Shown here one piece after another: positions 24,055 through 35,734 of a stretch of 64,000 nucleotides of DNA (the stretch's first letter is position 1; each line of letters starts with the position of its first letter). The notes below the pieces were generated by a model. That model searched no databases. It was not told where the DNA came from and saw nothing but the letters and a program-made list of their open reading frames with translations. The DNA is from Halicephalobus mephisto (taxonomy: Eukaryota > Nematoda > Chromadorea > Rhabditida > Panagrolaimidae), in NCBI GenBank assembly GCA_009193035.1, contig SWDT01000008.1, positions 558,001-622,000 on the forward strand. The letters run 5' to 3'. Made by a program: the position numbers and the translations under genes.

Positions 24055-24360
24055 CTTAATTCCCACAATATCAATATTGTAATTTTATTAAATAAAGTTT
24101 TCAAAAAAATGGAATTCGAATATTACGGTAATTTACCGATATATTTTTATTTTTTTTATTTAATAAAGTTTTCAAAAAAATGAAATCTGAATATTACGGT
24201 AATTTACCGATATATTTTTACTTTTTTCAATTTTTTTTAATAATTACAATTTAAAAAAAAATACAATTTGAATATTACGGTAATTTATCAATATATTTTT
24301 ACTTTTTTTAATAATTACAATTTAAAAAAAATACAATTTGAATGTTACGGTAATTCACTT
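24055..24360. repeat. ~75-bp tandem repeat, about four copies
   Basis: The unit contains GAATATTACGGTAATTTACC, GATATATTTTTA and a T/A-rich arm TTTAATAAAGTTTTCAAAAA. It starts just after the 3' end of Hsp70-like B. Confidence 0.75.
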
Positions 24361-24401
24361 TTATTTGATTTTAATTTTTGATTTTAAAAATTGAATGTTT
24401 A

Positions 24402-24502
24402 AGAAAATGATTAATGAAGAAAAATATTTTTCGATTTCTCTGAAAACGATGATGTTCATAGGGTCCGGATTGCCGTTTTCTGCCTTGGTTATCTGTGTGT
24501 GT
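24402..24502 (+). pseudogene. relic membrane-transporter exon cut by dispersed repeat E
   Basis: A short frame reads MINEEKYFSISLKTMMFIGS then GLPFSALVICVC. It runs exactly up to the edge of repeat E, after which it reads repeat sequence and stops. The LKTMMFIGSGLPFSALVI part looks like a transmembrane segment of a BCCT (betaine/choline/carnitine)-type transporter, where LK-x(6)-ALPFS is common, but thirty residues cannot prove this. No other exons were found. Confidence 0.35.
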
Positions 24503-24612
24503 AAGGGATTCTGGCCTACTCCCTTAATTGACAATTGTTAACTGGTCACTTTATTCCAGCTATCAACAATACAAATTAACAACAACTCTTCGCTTCCTTC
24601 GCGTTCCGAGAA
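24503..24612 (-). repeat. dispersed repeat E, truncated copy
   Basis: Reverse complement of the 3' part of the copies at 2995-3103 and 31065-31165, from CTTACA at its outer edge to CGAAGAGTTGTTG. It interrupts the transporter-like frame just upstream. Confidence 0.65.
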
Positions 24613-24782
24613 AAATATCTGAACGGGTTTTGAAAATAAAACTTCATTTTCAACAAAGGCAATTCGCATGAAAACAGAAATCAAAACAAATCTTCTACAA
24701 GTTGAATCAGTCCCATCCAGTACTTACCATACAGCAATGTAGATAACAGTAAACCCGTTAACTCGGCATAAATTACGGTTCA

Positions 24783-26559
24783 TTATTCTGATCCAAGTTT
24801 CTTAGCTTTCAAGACGGCTGGGGCACTGCTCGGAGGAAGGATCCGTAAATCCGTAATCAGAGCTGTTACCAAATCTTCCCCAATAGATTCCAATGGTTCT
24901 GTCAAGAGAGCAGTTGAGAGATGTTCGTCTAATCGAATCTAAAAAACCACACATGAATATTTTAGAAAACTTTCTCAAAGGGGTTTTAGAAACTAAATCA
25001 GCCTAAAATTCAGCTTAGTATGATGATTAGTTCGTAATCTTACAGTTTTTTAAATTATTCATATATCGAAAAATTAAAAATAAGTATATTCCACGAAATA
25101 ATCTCAAGGGAAAGTTTTTAAAAATCAAATCAGCCTAAAATTCAGCTTAGTATGGTGATCAGTTCGTAATTATTCATATATCGAAAAATTACACGGAAAC
25201 TTTTCCACAAAATTATCTTGACAGGAATTTCTAGAAACTAGTAATGAAATGATATTCAAAAAACCATACCTTATCCACGAAAGTACATGTTTTAGCAGCC
25301 ACAAGCACCGGTAAATTTTGGATTTGAGCATTCAATGCGATCAACCCACTGCCTCTGGGGGCCACAACACGACCATTGCTCAATATAGCTGAACAACCAA
25401 GGAGTACAACACTGCAGATTTCCATCAAGTATCCGACAGAATTGATGAAACCGTAAGTACACGGAATCCCGACTTCGTTCAAGTTCTCTAGCAATATCCT
25501 TCCAGACAAAACCGCCGGATCATCGACTACATAAACATGGACATTCAAGCCTTCGTCTTTGGCGTTGAGGATGATTTTTTCAACAACAGGACATCTGCCG
25601 TACGTGAGGATGTTCTTGTCGGTCTGGGTTTTCAACTTGGACAAAGTATAGTCAGTGATAGCTTTCTCTGCTAATTTGAAATTCAGCTCTAGAGACTTCT
25701 CCAACCAGTCTATCAATTCGTTTTTGACTTTGGTTCCATCATCGTCTTCTGAATAGGTGTTGATTTCTTTTCTGAATTGCCTGATCAAATTTCCCGCCGC
25801 CAGAGGAAATGGATGTCTTCCATTGCTTGTCAAAAAACTCAATTGTGGCTGAATTGTTTCGATCAAAGCTGCTTTGTACGAAGTTCCATCATCAACCGCA
25901 AAAATCTCGAGAAAATTAATTAAAGTATGATGGAGTTCCTCGAGCAATTCGTTGATTCCTTGAATTTTTTCTGCTTCACATTTTGCTACCAGGACCTTGA
26001 ATGGAGCGTAAACGTTGGTAGAATTGGCAGTGATATATGGCTGCTGTCGTTCAGCAACAGACACGGTTTCCTTCTCGCCGACTTTCGAAGGTTGAAGATC
26101 TGAAAAAAAAAATAATGTAAAAAGAATAAAAAATAAAAAGGGAAATAGTGTTAGAAAAAGCGGAAAAGTGCTACCGAATCGAACTTGGAGATTACTTTTT
26201 TCGCCTTCTGGAGAACTCGTCTTCAGGGCCGACCTCTTAGGGGCTTGATGATCCTGGGGTTGGGGTACCTGATGACCTCTGGGGCGGGGTATCTGATGAC
26301 CCTTAGTTTGGGGACCATTTTTCGCTGATTTTTCTGGTTTCTGTTTTGACTGTTTTTGTGTACCGTCAGAATTCTGATCCCTAACGTTGGTCTTCGATGT
26401 TTCTTTCTTAGGATTAGCATCAGCAGGCTGATTCGGGACGTTGGCCTTGGCTAGTTCCTTCTTGAGCTTGGATTCGGCTTTCTTCCTCGCTCTTTCCGCC
26501 ATTACTTCTTCTCTGGATTTTTTTTCTCCTTCTGGAGGTGGACCATTTGGTTTCTTCAT
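24783..26559 (-). CDS. EIF2B4: eIF2B delta subunit (translation initiation factor)
   Basis: Regulatory subunit of the decameric guanine-nucleotide exchange factor that recharges eIF2 with GTP in the cytoplasm. It takes part in sensing phosphorylated eIF2. Exons on the minus strand are 26559-26175, 26099-25270 and 24938-24783, giving 456 residues. The first 75-bp intron has no stop in frame, so an unspliced reading looks like one ORF with a false hydrophobic patch (LFPFLFFILFTLFFF). The N-terminal ~130 residues are Lys/Pro/Gln-rich and variable, as in other delta subunits. The C-terminal two thirds carry the Rossmann-like eIF2B alpha/beta/delta fold: ILTYGRCPVVEKII, VHVYVVDDP, LLGCSAILSNGRVVAPRGSG, LPVLVAAKTCTFVDK. 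The last exon ends APAVLKAKKLGSE. An acceptor ATTTTCAG lies just before the start, compatible with trans-splicing. Confidence 0.93.
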
Positions 26560-26839
26560 TGTGACAGATGTCTTTGGAATCTGAAAATCAAATTTTTTAA
26601 AAATTAAAAAAACAACGCAAAATTTATCAATTAATTAATTAAAAAATATATTTTTTCAACGGAAAAGAATAAAATAAATTTAATAAAAAAAATAAATTCA
26701 GTAATTTGAAAGAAATGAAATCGATAAAAGCGGTTGCACTTGGTGGATGATGCAAACTTTAGTTCGGTATTCATATATGAATTTTCCAGTCGGGATACAC
26801 TTTCAAGCGCCAGTTCATAGAAGTTCCAAAAATGAATTC

Positions 26840-27290
26840 AAAATTCATTAACAATAAAATAATACTTTTTTAGAATAACAAATTAACATATATTTTCTAT
26901 AAATAAATAGAAAATAATAAAGTTATGTAAAATAAGTAAATAAATAAGGAGTTAAGAAAGTTATTATTCGATAATTCCGTTCTAACGTCTAAAATTCTTT
27001 AACAATAAAATAATACTTTTTTAGAAAAATAAATTAGCATATATTCTCTATAAATAAGTAGAAAATAATAGAGTTATATAAAATAAGTAAATAAATAAGG
27101 AATTAAGAAAGTTATTATTTAACAATTCCGTTCTAATGTTTAAAAATAAATTCAAATTTATTCAACAATAAAGTAGTATTTCTTAAATAATAAATCATCA
27201 ACTAAATTTTACAGTATATAGAGAATGATGAAATTATGTAAAATAATTAAATAAATACAGAATTAAAATTCCTTTAAAATCCGAAAATAA
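26840..27290. repeat. ~140-bp tandem repeat, three copies
   Basis: Units containing AACAATAAAATAATACTTTT, CATATATTCTCTATAAATAA and AAGAAAGTTATTATTYRAYAATTCCG begin near 26855, 27000 and 27150. The third copy is degraded. Confidence 0.75.
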
Positions 27291-27469
27291 ATTCAAAGTT
27301 TAATTAATTATTCATGAATACGGTAATTGAGAAGTTTTTATATTTTAGTGAACTGGATGCTGTGAAGTTGCTTATAACTGAACAGAATCAATGTGAAAGA
27401 ATTGCTAACTTCGATATTCATATATACAAAAAAAATATTAAAATGACTCTGATGTATCAGGTACATTGC

Positions 27470-28060
27470 ATTTAATATATCGATTCATTGAATAAAATGC
27501 AGCTATATCAACGTAATGTGCCTATATATTGACTATAATATACCTAATTCATCATAATTGTTTTAATGTATTAGTACATTGAATATAATATATCTGACAT
27601 ATCACAGTCGTTTTAATGTACTCATATTAAACATAGTGTATCAATATCATACTTGATATATCAATGGATTGGATAAAATATCTCTGGCAAATAAGAGTCG
27701 GTGTAATCTAAGGTGCATTGAATATAATATCTCTTATACATCAAAGTTGTGTAATATATGAGTACATTGAGTAAAATATTTGATAAATAAGAGTCGGTGT
27801 AATCTAAGGTGCATTGAATATAATATCTCTTATACATCACAGTTGTTGTAATATACGGGTACATTGAGTAAAATATCTCTGGCAAATAAGAGTTAATGCA
27901 ATCTGGGGTGCATTGAATATAACACCTCTGATACATCACAACTGTTATAATATATGGGTACATTGAATAAAATATCTCTAATGCATCACAGCCATTTTTA
28001 TGTATCAGTACATTAAATGCAATACACTGATATCATACTTGATGTATCGATATATTATAT
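27470..28060. repeat. ~110-120-bp tandem repeat with TACATTGAATATAATATCTC
   Basis: Alternating blocks GTACATTGAATAAAATATCT, CTGGCAAATAAGAGTCGGTG, TAATCTAAGGTGCATTGAAT and ATACATCACAGTTGTTGTAA recur about five times. The ACATCA...ATTGAAT words also occur in the spacer of the family A composite MITEs, so the arrays may share an origin. A 100-codon minus frame through it is an artefact of the repeat. Confidence 0.75.
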
Positions 28061-28980
28061 ACCCTGCATTCATTTTTCGTGTATATATCGAGTTTTATGT
28101 GAGCATGGCCGATAGCACGATTGTAATCCAACTATTGGGGCAGAAAACTAGACTAGAAAGAGAGCATCTGGAGTGATATCTCGAATATCAGGGAGCGTAG
28201 AACACTATAGGACATGAGTGGGATTCTTTGTGATATTGTGTAGCAGAAAATATAAATTGCATTTGTGTCTTATTATTTCAATGAAGATTATTCTTATATT
28301 TCTGTTTTCTATTCTAACATTTAACGAAAGTTGAGTGTTGTCATTTCATGAAAATTGGTTGTAATTAAGTGCAATTAACGTGTTCAGACTTTTAACAACA
28401 GCAGAAATAGTGAGAAATGTTCTCTGTGCTCAATGAGAATCAATCTTCGTTGTATTCCACTCTTGCTGTTGATTATGATCAGTTAGAATCGACTTTTTTG
28501 GAGTGAAATCACACTATTTACTGTACTTTGAATCAATCTACATCAGATTACATTCCCGACATCGACTATGATCAATTAGAATCCAATATGTAAATACCGT
28601 AATTAGCAGCTCGTGCACATTGATTACGGTCAGTTACGAGTGCTTCTACAGTATCTGCTGAGATTGGACATTCCTTGTTACTGTTCGAAATGTCGTCTCT
28701 GCGTTACTTTATTCCGAACACAAATATCAAACTTGAGTAATTAAGCCGTTATATAAACGCACTAAAACATTCAAAAACGATACGATCGATAAATCCTTGT
28801 CAAAACTGTTAGTAAGTTTTCTGGATCAGTGACGTTATCGCCGTCCCGATCAGTTACATTAACGATCGGAAGAAAGAACTAATCCGATTAGCCAGGCCTT
28901 CTAGAACCAGATTCATGTTTACTGTAAAGCCGATCCATATAAAAGTACTGTAGTCCATAGGTATTCCGATTACAAACATC
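28061..28980. other. intergenic, no feature seen
   Basis: Mostly unique DNA of mixed composition. I found no tRNA boxes, splice-consistent frames or repeats matching elsewhere in the window. Confidence 0.55.
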
Positions 28981-29560
28981 TTCCAGAAAATTCCTGCATT
29001 TAATAAAAGATTCTGAAAATTTTGAAAATCTTACAAGACCTTTTGGAATATTAAAATTTTACAAAAAATTTTTACATAATTTAAGATTCTACGAGTTTTC
29101 AGAATTCAATAAAAAATTCTAAAAATTTTTCGAAAGTTGTTAAATTTTCGTAGGAATTTTAAAAATATAATGAAATTCAAAAAATTTCAGGTTTTTGAAA
29201 TCCTCCAAAATACAGTAATATCTCTAAAATTGAAGAATTCTAAAATCTTCAAAATTTTCAAAATACATTTTTTTGAAATTTTTTCAAAAAAATAACTTTT
29301 TTGAAAATCATCATTTTTAAATTACAATTGTGATTTTTGGTCTCATAACGAAAGTCTGTAATTTTATCTTTTTAAATAAAAAAATTCTTTTTACTTTTTA
29401 AAATTTTTTTACTTTTTAAATTTTTTAAAGATTTTTTTACTTTTTTAAATTTTTTAAAGATTTTTTTACTTTTTTAAGAATTTTTTACTTTTTTAAGTTT
29501 TTTTAATTTTTTTTTAATTTTTTTAATTTCCGTTTTTTCTGTAATCCCCTTTATCCATGT
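28981..29560. repeat. PATC-like and T-rich low-complexity tract
   Basis: Phased AATTTT/GAAATT runs pass into a run of TTTTTTACTTTTTTAA-type units at 29380-29530. No gene signal. Confidence 0.6.
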
Positions 29561-29693
29561 CCGTTTTTTACTGTTTCTCCGGAATTTATTACTTCGAAAT
29601 CATTACTAGTAAAGCTGTACAAATATATGACCGGTCATCAAAGTAGGCACAACTTGAAGCTTCCAAATTACTCGTGAGAATACTGTAGAAAAT

Positions 29694-29876
29694 TCAATTG
29701 TCGACCTTCGTGATTTGTTTCGACTCCATCTGCTCCAGATAACAGGGGATACTCTTGCTGAGGGGTCTGTAGTTGGAGGGGCTCGGAAAGGCTTCCCAGA
29801 TATAGTAGGCAAAGATACAACAGACCACGTTGAACAGGATAAAAATCAATGTCGACATGACTGCTGTCAACACCAT
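29694..29876 (-). CDS. small single-pass membrane protein (60 aa)
   Basis: A minus-strand frame with coding-like codon use in otherwise A/T-run DNA. An acceptor-like AAAATTACAG lies 24 bases before the ATG at 29876, suggesting trans-splicing or a 5' UTR intron. Residues about 4-27 (TAVMSTLIFILFNVVCC then IFAYYIW) form one hydrophobic segment. The C-terminal part FPSPSNYRPLSKSIPCYLEQ is polar with several prolines. The family is not recognised. It could also be the last exon of a larger gene, but the in-frame stop just before GRAEGM argues against extension in this frame. Confidence 0.45.
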   Translation of the reverse strand: MVLTAVMSTLIFILFNVVCCIFAYYIWEAFPSPSNYRPLSKSIPCYLEQMESKQITKVDN

Positions 29877-29917
29877 TCCCTCGGCTCGTCCTTAAAGTAA
29901 CTGTAATTTTGAAAATT

Positions 29918-30350
29918 CACAAACATCTCGACACGAAAATTGTACAATAATAAAAAAAATTAATTTTAACATTATTTATTTTCAAAGTTACTGAATTTTT
30001 AGACAGTTGGGATCTCGACACGAAAAGCGTACAATAATAAAACAAATTATAAAAATTACTTTTTATACTACTGTGTTACTTATTTTTCAAAGTTACTAAA
30101 TTTTTAGACAGTTGGGATCTTGACACGAAAATTGTACAATAATAAAAACAAATTACAAAAAAATTAATTTTAACATTATTTTATTATTCATTTTCAAAGT
30201 TACTGAAATTTTAAACAGCTGATATCTCGACACGAAAATTGTAAATTACAATAAAATAATAAAAAAATTAATTTTAACATTATTTTATTATTTCTGTTTA
30301 AAATTACTGAAATTTTAAACAGTTGGGATCTCGACACGAAAACCACAGAC
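29918..30350. repeat. ~95-bp tandem repeat with TCTCGACACGAAAATTGTAC
   Basis: The unit holds GTTACTGAATTTTTAGACAG, TTGGGATCTCGACACGAAAA and TTGTACAATAATAAAA and occurs four times. The CTCGACACGAA core is a motif scattered through introns of this window and resembles a word abundant in Caenorhabditis repeats. Confidence 0.7.
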
Positions 30351-30689
30351 TATAAAAAAGTAAGTTTTTTTCAGAAATCGCTGTCAATAGTAATTTTTAA
30401 ATTTGCTGTAATTTCAAAAAATCTGTTTTTATAAATAAAAAATATACAATAATAAAAAATAAAATTTTCTCAGAAATTTAACTCAGATGGCCATAAAGAT
30501 GACGATTAAAATTCTTATCTAGATTTTCCTGTTTGAAGTTCATGTTTTGCAACGCAAAATTTTCAGAATCGTTATCAAAGTTGTCCGGAAGGGCTGTCCA
30601 AAATAACGTAGAAAAAATCGTTCCACTCAGGTTCGAAAATAAAGGTGAGACCCGAGTCGAAGGAAAGGAAGACGAACCGCTTTTCAGAG

Positions 30690-31165
30690 TCCAAGTGTTT
30701 TTGTCACAGAAAGCGAGAAGACTCTTAGCACGAAAACCCTTGAGATGCAGAAACTCAACTTGCGCGCGAAGGAGCCGGCAGAAGCAGAGGATTTCAGAAG
30801 CGAAGGAATTTAGAAGCAGAGGAATTTAGAAGCGGAGAAATTTAGAAGCGAAGGATTTCAGAAGCGGAGGATTTCAGAAGCGAAGAAATTCAGAAGCGGA
30901 GGGATTCAGAAACGAAGGATTTTAGAAGCGGAAGATTTTAGAAACGGAGGAATTCAGAAGCGAAGAAATTCAGAAGCGGAGGAATTTAGAAGTGGAGAGA
31001 TTCAGAAGCGGAGAAATTCAGAAGCGAAGGAATTCAGAAGCGACAAGAGGGAACGAGACCAAGCTGCGAAGAGTTGTTCTTAACTACTTTGTATTGTTGA
31101 CTGTTGGAATACAGCGAAGAGTTAACAACCGTCAATTAAGGGAATAGGTCAGATTTCTTTACAGT
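30690..31165 (+). repeat. dispersed repeat E, copy expanded by a 15-bp minisatellite
   Basis: The ends match the copy at 2870-3103 (CAGAAAGCGAGAAGACTC at the left, CGAAGAGTTGTT...TTTACAG at the right). Between them, from about 30790 to 31045, the unit GAAGCGGAGGATTTCA with one-base variants is repeated some 17 times. The corresponding place in the other copy has only a single GAAGCAGAGGAAT. A local expansion within a mobile element is therefore visible. Confidence 0.75.
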
Positions 31166-31199
31166 TTTTGACTTCAGGTTTGCTCTCAAAAATAACGTA

Positions 31200-33140
31200 G
31201 CAACGGCTTTGGAATGTAATTTCGATGAAAAATAAATTAATAAATTTGTAATCCGATTAATGATGTTATAGAAATCAAGGTTCAGGAAATTTGGAATTTA
31301 TCGATTGATTCTAAAACATGCAATTTTTTCAAAGTCGTTCGGATCGATCAGATTGATTGGCAGAGCGGAAAACTGGCAACAACGAGTGTTTTTCGGTGTT
31401 TTCGAACAATAAGTATTCCGCAAATAATGAACTTGGCGATTTGAGGTTTAAAATTAAAAAATCAAAAGTATTTTTAAATTCAAAAAAAAAAAATAAAAAT
31501 CAATAATTTCAAAAAATTTCTAAACTCAAAAAAAAATGAAAATTAATAATTTCAAAAAATTTCTAAAAAAAATAAAAATCAATAATTTCAAAAAATTTCT
31601 AAATTCAAAAAAATGAAAATTAATAATTTTAAAAACTTTCTAAAAAAAATGAAAATTTATAATTTTAAAAAATTTAGAAAAATTTTATATTTAAAATAAA
31701 AAATTCGATAAATTTAATGCTCAAACATTTTAGAAAATCTGAAAGTACTTTTTGTATATCCAAAAATAAATAATTAAATAAAATTAATGAAATTTCGACG
31801 TCAAAATTTAAAATTAATTTTTGATATTTAAAAATATAAACAAATTTCGTAAATAATTAATATTTAAAAACGAAAATAGAAATAATTTTTTTCTTTAAAA
31901 AAATCATCAAAAATTAAAAAAAACGAAATTATATTTTGCAAATTCATCATATATAATTAAATGACGTCACTGACAACAAAGTTCAAAAGTTTAACCAGAT
32001 TGTTGAACTTTATTTTTTTCTTATTTAAAATATAAAATATTTTTTTAAATTTTAAGAATTTTAAAAACTTTAAAATTATATTTAAAAATTAAAAAAATAA
32101 TTAAATAATTTTAAAAATTAGAATTTTTAATTTTTAAACATCTAATTTATCTTTTATATTTTATATATAAAATTAAATATTTTTTTAAAATTAGAATTTA
32201 AAGAATTTAAAAAATAATTAAATAATTTTTTTTAAATTTAATTTATTTTTTATATTTTAAATATAAAATTAAATACCTTTTTAAAATTAGAATTTAAAGA
32301 ATTTAAAAAATAATTAAATATCTTTTTAAAATTAGAATTTAAAAAATAATTAAATAATTTTAAAAATTAGAATTTAAAAATTTTTATCAATTTTAAACTA
32401 TATTATATGTATTTAAAATATAATTGAATAACTTTACTAGAAAATTCGATATTCAAATAGTCTATAAAGTTTAAAATTACATCCGACGTACGTAAAGTAT
32501 ATGATTCAATAACTTTAAAAATGGAACATTTAACTACTCTATAAAATTCCAAATTACATGTTATAAAAATATTTAAAAATTAAAATTTAAAATTCGAAAA
32601 GTTCACAAAATTTAAGATTATCTTCCAAATATTTAAGATATAAAATGTAAAATTAAATCATATATATTTAAAATATAAAATTACACAACTTTAAAATTAA
32701 TTTTTTTTAAGTTTATTAAATTTTAGAAATTTTCAAACTTTTTTGAATTTAAAGATTTTGTAAAATTAAAATTAAATCATAAAATTACACAACTTTAAAA
32801 TTAATTTTTTTTAAAATATATTAAATTTCAGAAGTTTTCGAATTTAAAGATTTTCTAAAATTAAAATTAAATCATAAAATTATACATATTTAGAAACTTA
32901 ACATTTGAATGTTTTACAAAATTCGAAATTGCATTTTTTAAAGCAAATAATTAAATAATCGTCAGAAAATAAGCAAACTTGAAATGTCCCGTGAATTTCC
33001 AAATTACGTTCCACATTACCGAAAAATACATAATTGAATAAATGCAAAAAAACAATCGCGCAAATAAAAGTGATTTTCAATTTTCCGATTTTTTTGAAGA
33101 AACAAAAATTTGCAATATTTCGCGAATTTGAAATAGTTTT
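31200..33140. other. A/T-rich spacer without genes
   Basis: Dominated by AAATTTAAAATTAAAT-type sequence, with ~50-bp imperfect repeats at 31480-31680 (AAAATCAATAATTTCAAAAA) and ~85-bp ones at 32060-32400. No coding, RNA or transposon signal was found. Confidence 0.65.
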
Positions 33141-33499
33141 GCTGAGAAAAATATAAGTGTCCCTATCTAGAAAGACGGTCGACGAAATGTCACTCCCAAA
33201 TGCAAGCAGAAAGCTGAGGTATCCGGTCTCCAGCTAGTGTTCCTTCTCCTTGATCAAACAAACAGCCTCTTGCCGATTTCGTCAAGGTCAAAAATTCCCA
33301 AATTGAGTAAACTTAGAAGAATTTTTAAAACTAAATGCCTTTTTTTCTTTATGAAAAGATTGCTGATTTTAAACAGAAAAAAAACAAAAGAATTTTTGAA
33401 AAAGTCTAAAAATATGGTGAGAATGGCTAATTATGCGTCTTTGCACAAAATATCAGCAAAAAAACTTATTAAGTTTAGTAATTTGGACGTAACAATATG

Positions 33500-34140
33500 A
33501 TGATATTATATATAATGGCATTCGGAACATAACGCCAATCGATGCCACTTTAGTGACGTCACATGTATCAACTTTCTTTTTGCACTACGGAAATGTTATC
33601 AAACTTGACATTCAGAATGTTATACCACAATTATGTTACACATGATGGCATTTGGGACATAACGCCAATCGATACCACTTCAGTGACGTCACATGTATCA
33701 ACTTTCTTTTTGCACTACGGAAATGCTATCAAACTTGACATTCAGAACGTTATACCACAATTATGTTACACATGATGGCATTCAGAACGTTATGCCACAA
33801 TTATGTTACACATGATGGCATTTGGGACATAACGCCAATCGATACCATTTTAGTGACGTCACATGTAGCAATTTTTCACTCTTGTTATAACATTATTACT
33901 TTACTTAGCGTTATGAATTTAATACAATAATTATATTATGGATAATGGCATTCAGGACACAACGCCAATCGATAGCATCTTGATGACATTACCTACATCG
34001 ATTTTCCATCTTCATTATAAAAATGTTATTTAATTTAGCACTCTGAATGTAACATCACAATCATATTATATATAATGACATTCGGAACACAACGCCAATC
34101 GATAAAACTTTGATTACATCATCTGAATCAATTTCCCATT
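33500..34140. repeat. ~130-bp tandem repeat carrying TGACGTCA (CRE-like) boxes
   Basis: Five to six units start with GGCATTYGGGACATAACGCC near 33515, 33645, 33823, 33946 and 34076, and a short one at 33778. The first three full units contain AGTGACGTCACATGTA, that is, the palindrome TGACGTCA recognised by CREB/ATF-type bZIP factors. Later units have mutated it (GATGACATTACC, GATTACATCATC). Confidence 0.75.
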
Positions 34141-34225
34141 CCTATTGCTGACACGAAATTCGGATAAACTTTGTATTCTTGATTGAATTTCTGAACAAGA
34201 GTAAACTCGTAATTGGTAAACTCTT

Positions 34226-34660
34226 TCAAAGATGTATAAAATTGTCTCTAATGCAATTTTTCCGTCCAGGACCCTTGAAGAAAAAACAAAAGACAAAAAT
34301 TCCATTTCCTCTCGAATGTTTGTCAAAGCTGTTCTCGTAACCAAATTGCACTGGCTTTTTAATCTTTTTTGAAACAATAAAAATAGTTTCAGTGATAAAA
34401 TTTACGACTTTTGGATCAGATAACTTTTCGTCCAATTCCACGGAAAACCGTATTTTGGTTGAAAAATTGCCCTTAAAAGTCAAAAATAAAATGTCTTTCG
34501 AAAAGTCAAAGTCAACTGTTGTCTTTGAGATAATGGAATCCTTGGGGATTCTACGCGGACCACTTGACCTTCTATTGACAGATATAGCTATTTGTAGAAT
34601 CTCTGGAATTATGTAGGATAGATTTGTAAAGCCATCTTGAAAAATGGCAAATGTTTCCAA
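34226..34660 (-). CDS. hypothetical protein, possibly frameshifted
   Basis: A 144-codon minus-strand frame begins METFAIFQDGFTNLSYIIPE. It is more evenly mixed in composition than the repeats on both sides. Around 34290 the neighbouring frame becomes the more protein-like one (SSRVLDGKIALETILYIFER, ending near 34114), so one gene may have suffered a frameshift or has a missed short intron. No family is recognised. It sits inside the CRE-repeat domain, with related repeats before and after it. Confidence 0.35.
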   Translation of the reverse strand: METFAIFQDGFTNLSYIIPEILQIAISVNRRSSGPRRIPKDSIISKTTVDFDFSKDILFLTFKGNFSTKIRFSVELDEKLSDPKVVNFITETIFIVSKKIKKPVQFGYENSFDKHSRGNGIFVFCFFFKGPGRKNCIRDNFIHL

Positions 34661-34664
34661 AAAA

Positions 34665-35030
34665 AAGGTATTTGTGGCATTCAGTACAGAACGCCAAACG
34701 ATACCTAAGTTCCTTCGCTATTAGGATTAACGCCAAATGATGTCGCGATAGATTTGCTATTCAAAACAGAATACCAGAAATATATTAATTAATTCACTGC
34801 TCGGAACAGATCGCCAAACGATACCTAACTTTTTTATTTAAAATAAATATTTAAAAATGTCTGTAAATTTGCTGTTCAGTATAGAAGACGAACAAGATCT
34901 TGGTAATTTTATCGCTCAGAACAGTATACTGTGTCTAAATTATTTTTTTGTTCACAATAGAATGCCAAATAATACTTTAATGTTGTTATTCAAAACAGAA
35001 TGACAGACGATATTGTAAGAGAAAATAAGG
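34665..35030. repeat. degenerate continuation of the CRE-associated repeat
   Basis: Decayed blocks such as GGCATTCAGTACAGAACGCC and AACAGATCGCCAAACGATACC recur every 60-100 bases. They resemble the unit start at 33515-34090 but lack the TGACGTCA box. Confidence 0.55.
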
Positions 35031-35106
35031 TGTTACTTTAATTGACTAGTCCTGTACGATTTAGTTTTTTAGTTTATTCGAACACTGTTGTAGATACATA
35101 GTGTCC

Positions 35107-35329
35107 ATGAGTGGAGATATTCAGGATATCCTAGACTTAACAGTCCGCTCTCTATTAAGGAGTGTAAAAAGGAATATTTCGGTTAATCGGGGCTCCCCTG
35201 GGTGTTGCACTTATATTATTAGTATTGTTTCTACAGTATATTTTGTCCATCTTAATAAAAGACATAACAAACATCAAAGATACAAAATTCGAACGATTCA
35301 ATGTCGTTCGTTTTTTCACTTTTGAATGA
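35107..35329 (+). pseudogene. broken small membrane-protein gene
   Basis: From the ATG at 35107 one frame reads MSGDIQDILDLTVRSLLRSV. From about 35171 the frame shifted by one position reads FRLIGAPLGVALILLVLFLQ then YILSILIKD, a clear transmembrane segment, and continues to a stop at 35329. A one-base change in the GTAAAAAGG run near 35165 would connect them. This may be a pseudogene, a sequencing error in the homopolymer, or a misjudged intron. No homologue is recognised. Confidence 0.3.
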
Positions 35330-35372
35330 CGTCATATCTGCTATTAATTGATATCCAAATCTGATCCCTGTG

Positions 35373-35395
35373 CCTCAGGAATTTCCGTCCTGAGG
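35373..35395 (+). other. perfect 8-bp hairpin
   Basis: CCTCAGGA and TCCTGAGG enclose the seven-base loop ATTTCCG. It follows a second TGACGTCA (35326-35333) by about 40 bases. It could be a small structured element of the adjacent transcript. Evidence is limited to the inverted repeat. Confidence 0.35.
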
Positions 35396-35734
35396 ATTTT
35401 CTCACTTTTCTCAACAGATATCTGGAGTATTTTATCATTTAAAGCAGGTCTCCAATAGTTATGTTTTGATGTTGCTTTCAATTTTGTTCCTTAAATTACT
35501 TTTTTATATCCCTTTCACGCTTGCGAAGAGTTGAATGTAAATTGTGAATTTAAGGATTCTTGGAGTTTGGTCAGATGTAAAATTATTATTGTTTTAAAGT
35601 TTCTTGACACTTTTAATGCCGTCGGCATTTTTTGTTTTTCCGGGTACATAATTAGGATTTCCAAATATTCGTTGATGATTTTTGCGTTGAGTAAACACCA
35701 TTGTAAATGCTAAGATAGAAATAAGAAGAATATC

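Noticed and set aside
26101..26174. Hydrophobic segment LFPFLFFILFTLFFF in eIF2B delta
   Set aside because: It is translation of a 75-bp intron that happens to lack stops; removing it restores the frame and a normal cytoplasmic protein.
27661..27963. 100-codon Tyr/Cys/Ile-rich minus-strand ORF
   Set aside because: It runs through a tandem repeat and repeats with it; not a protein.
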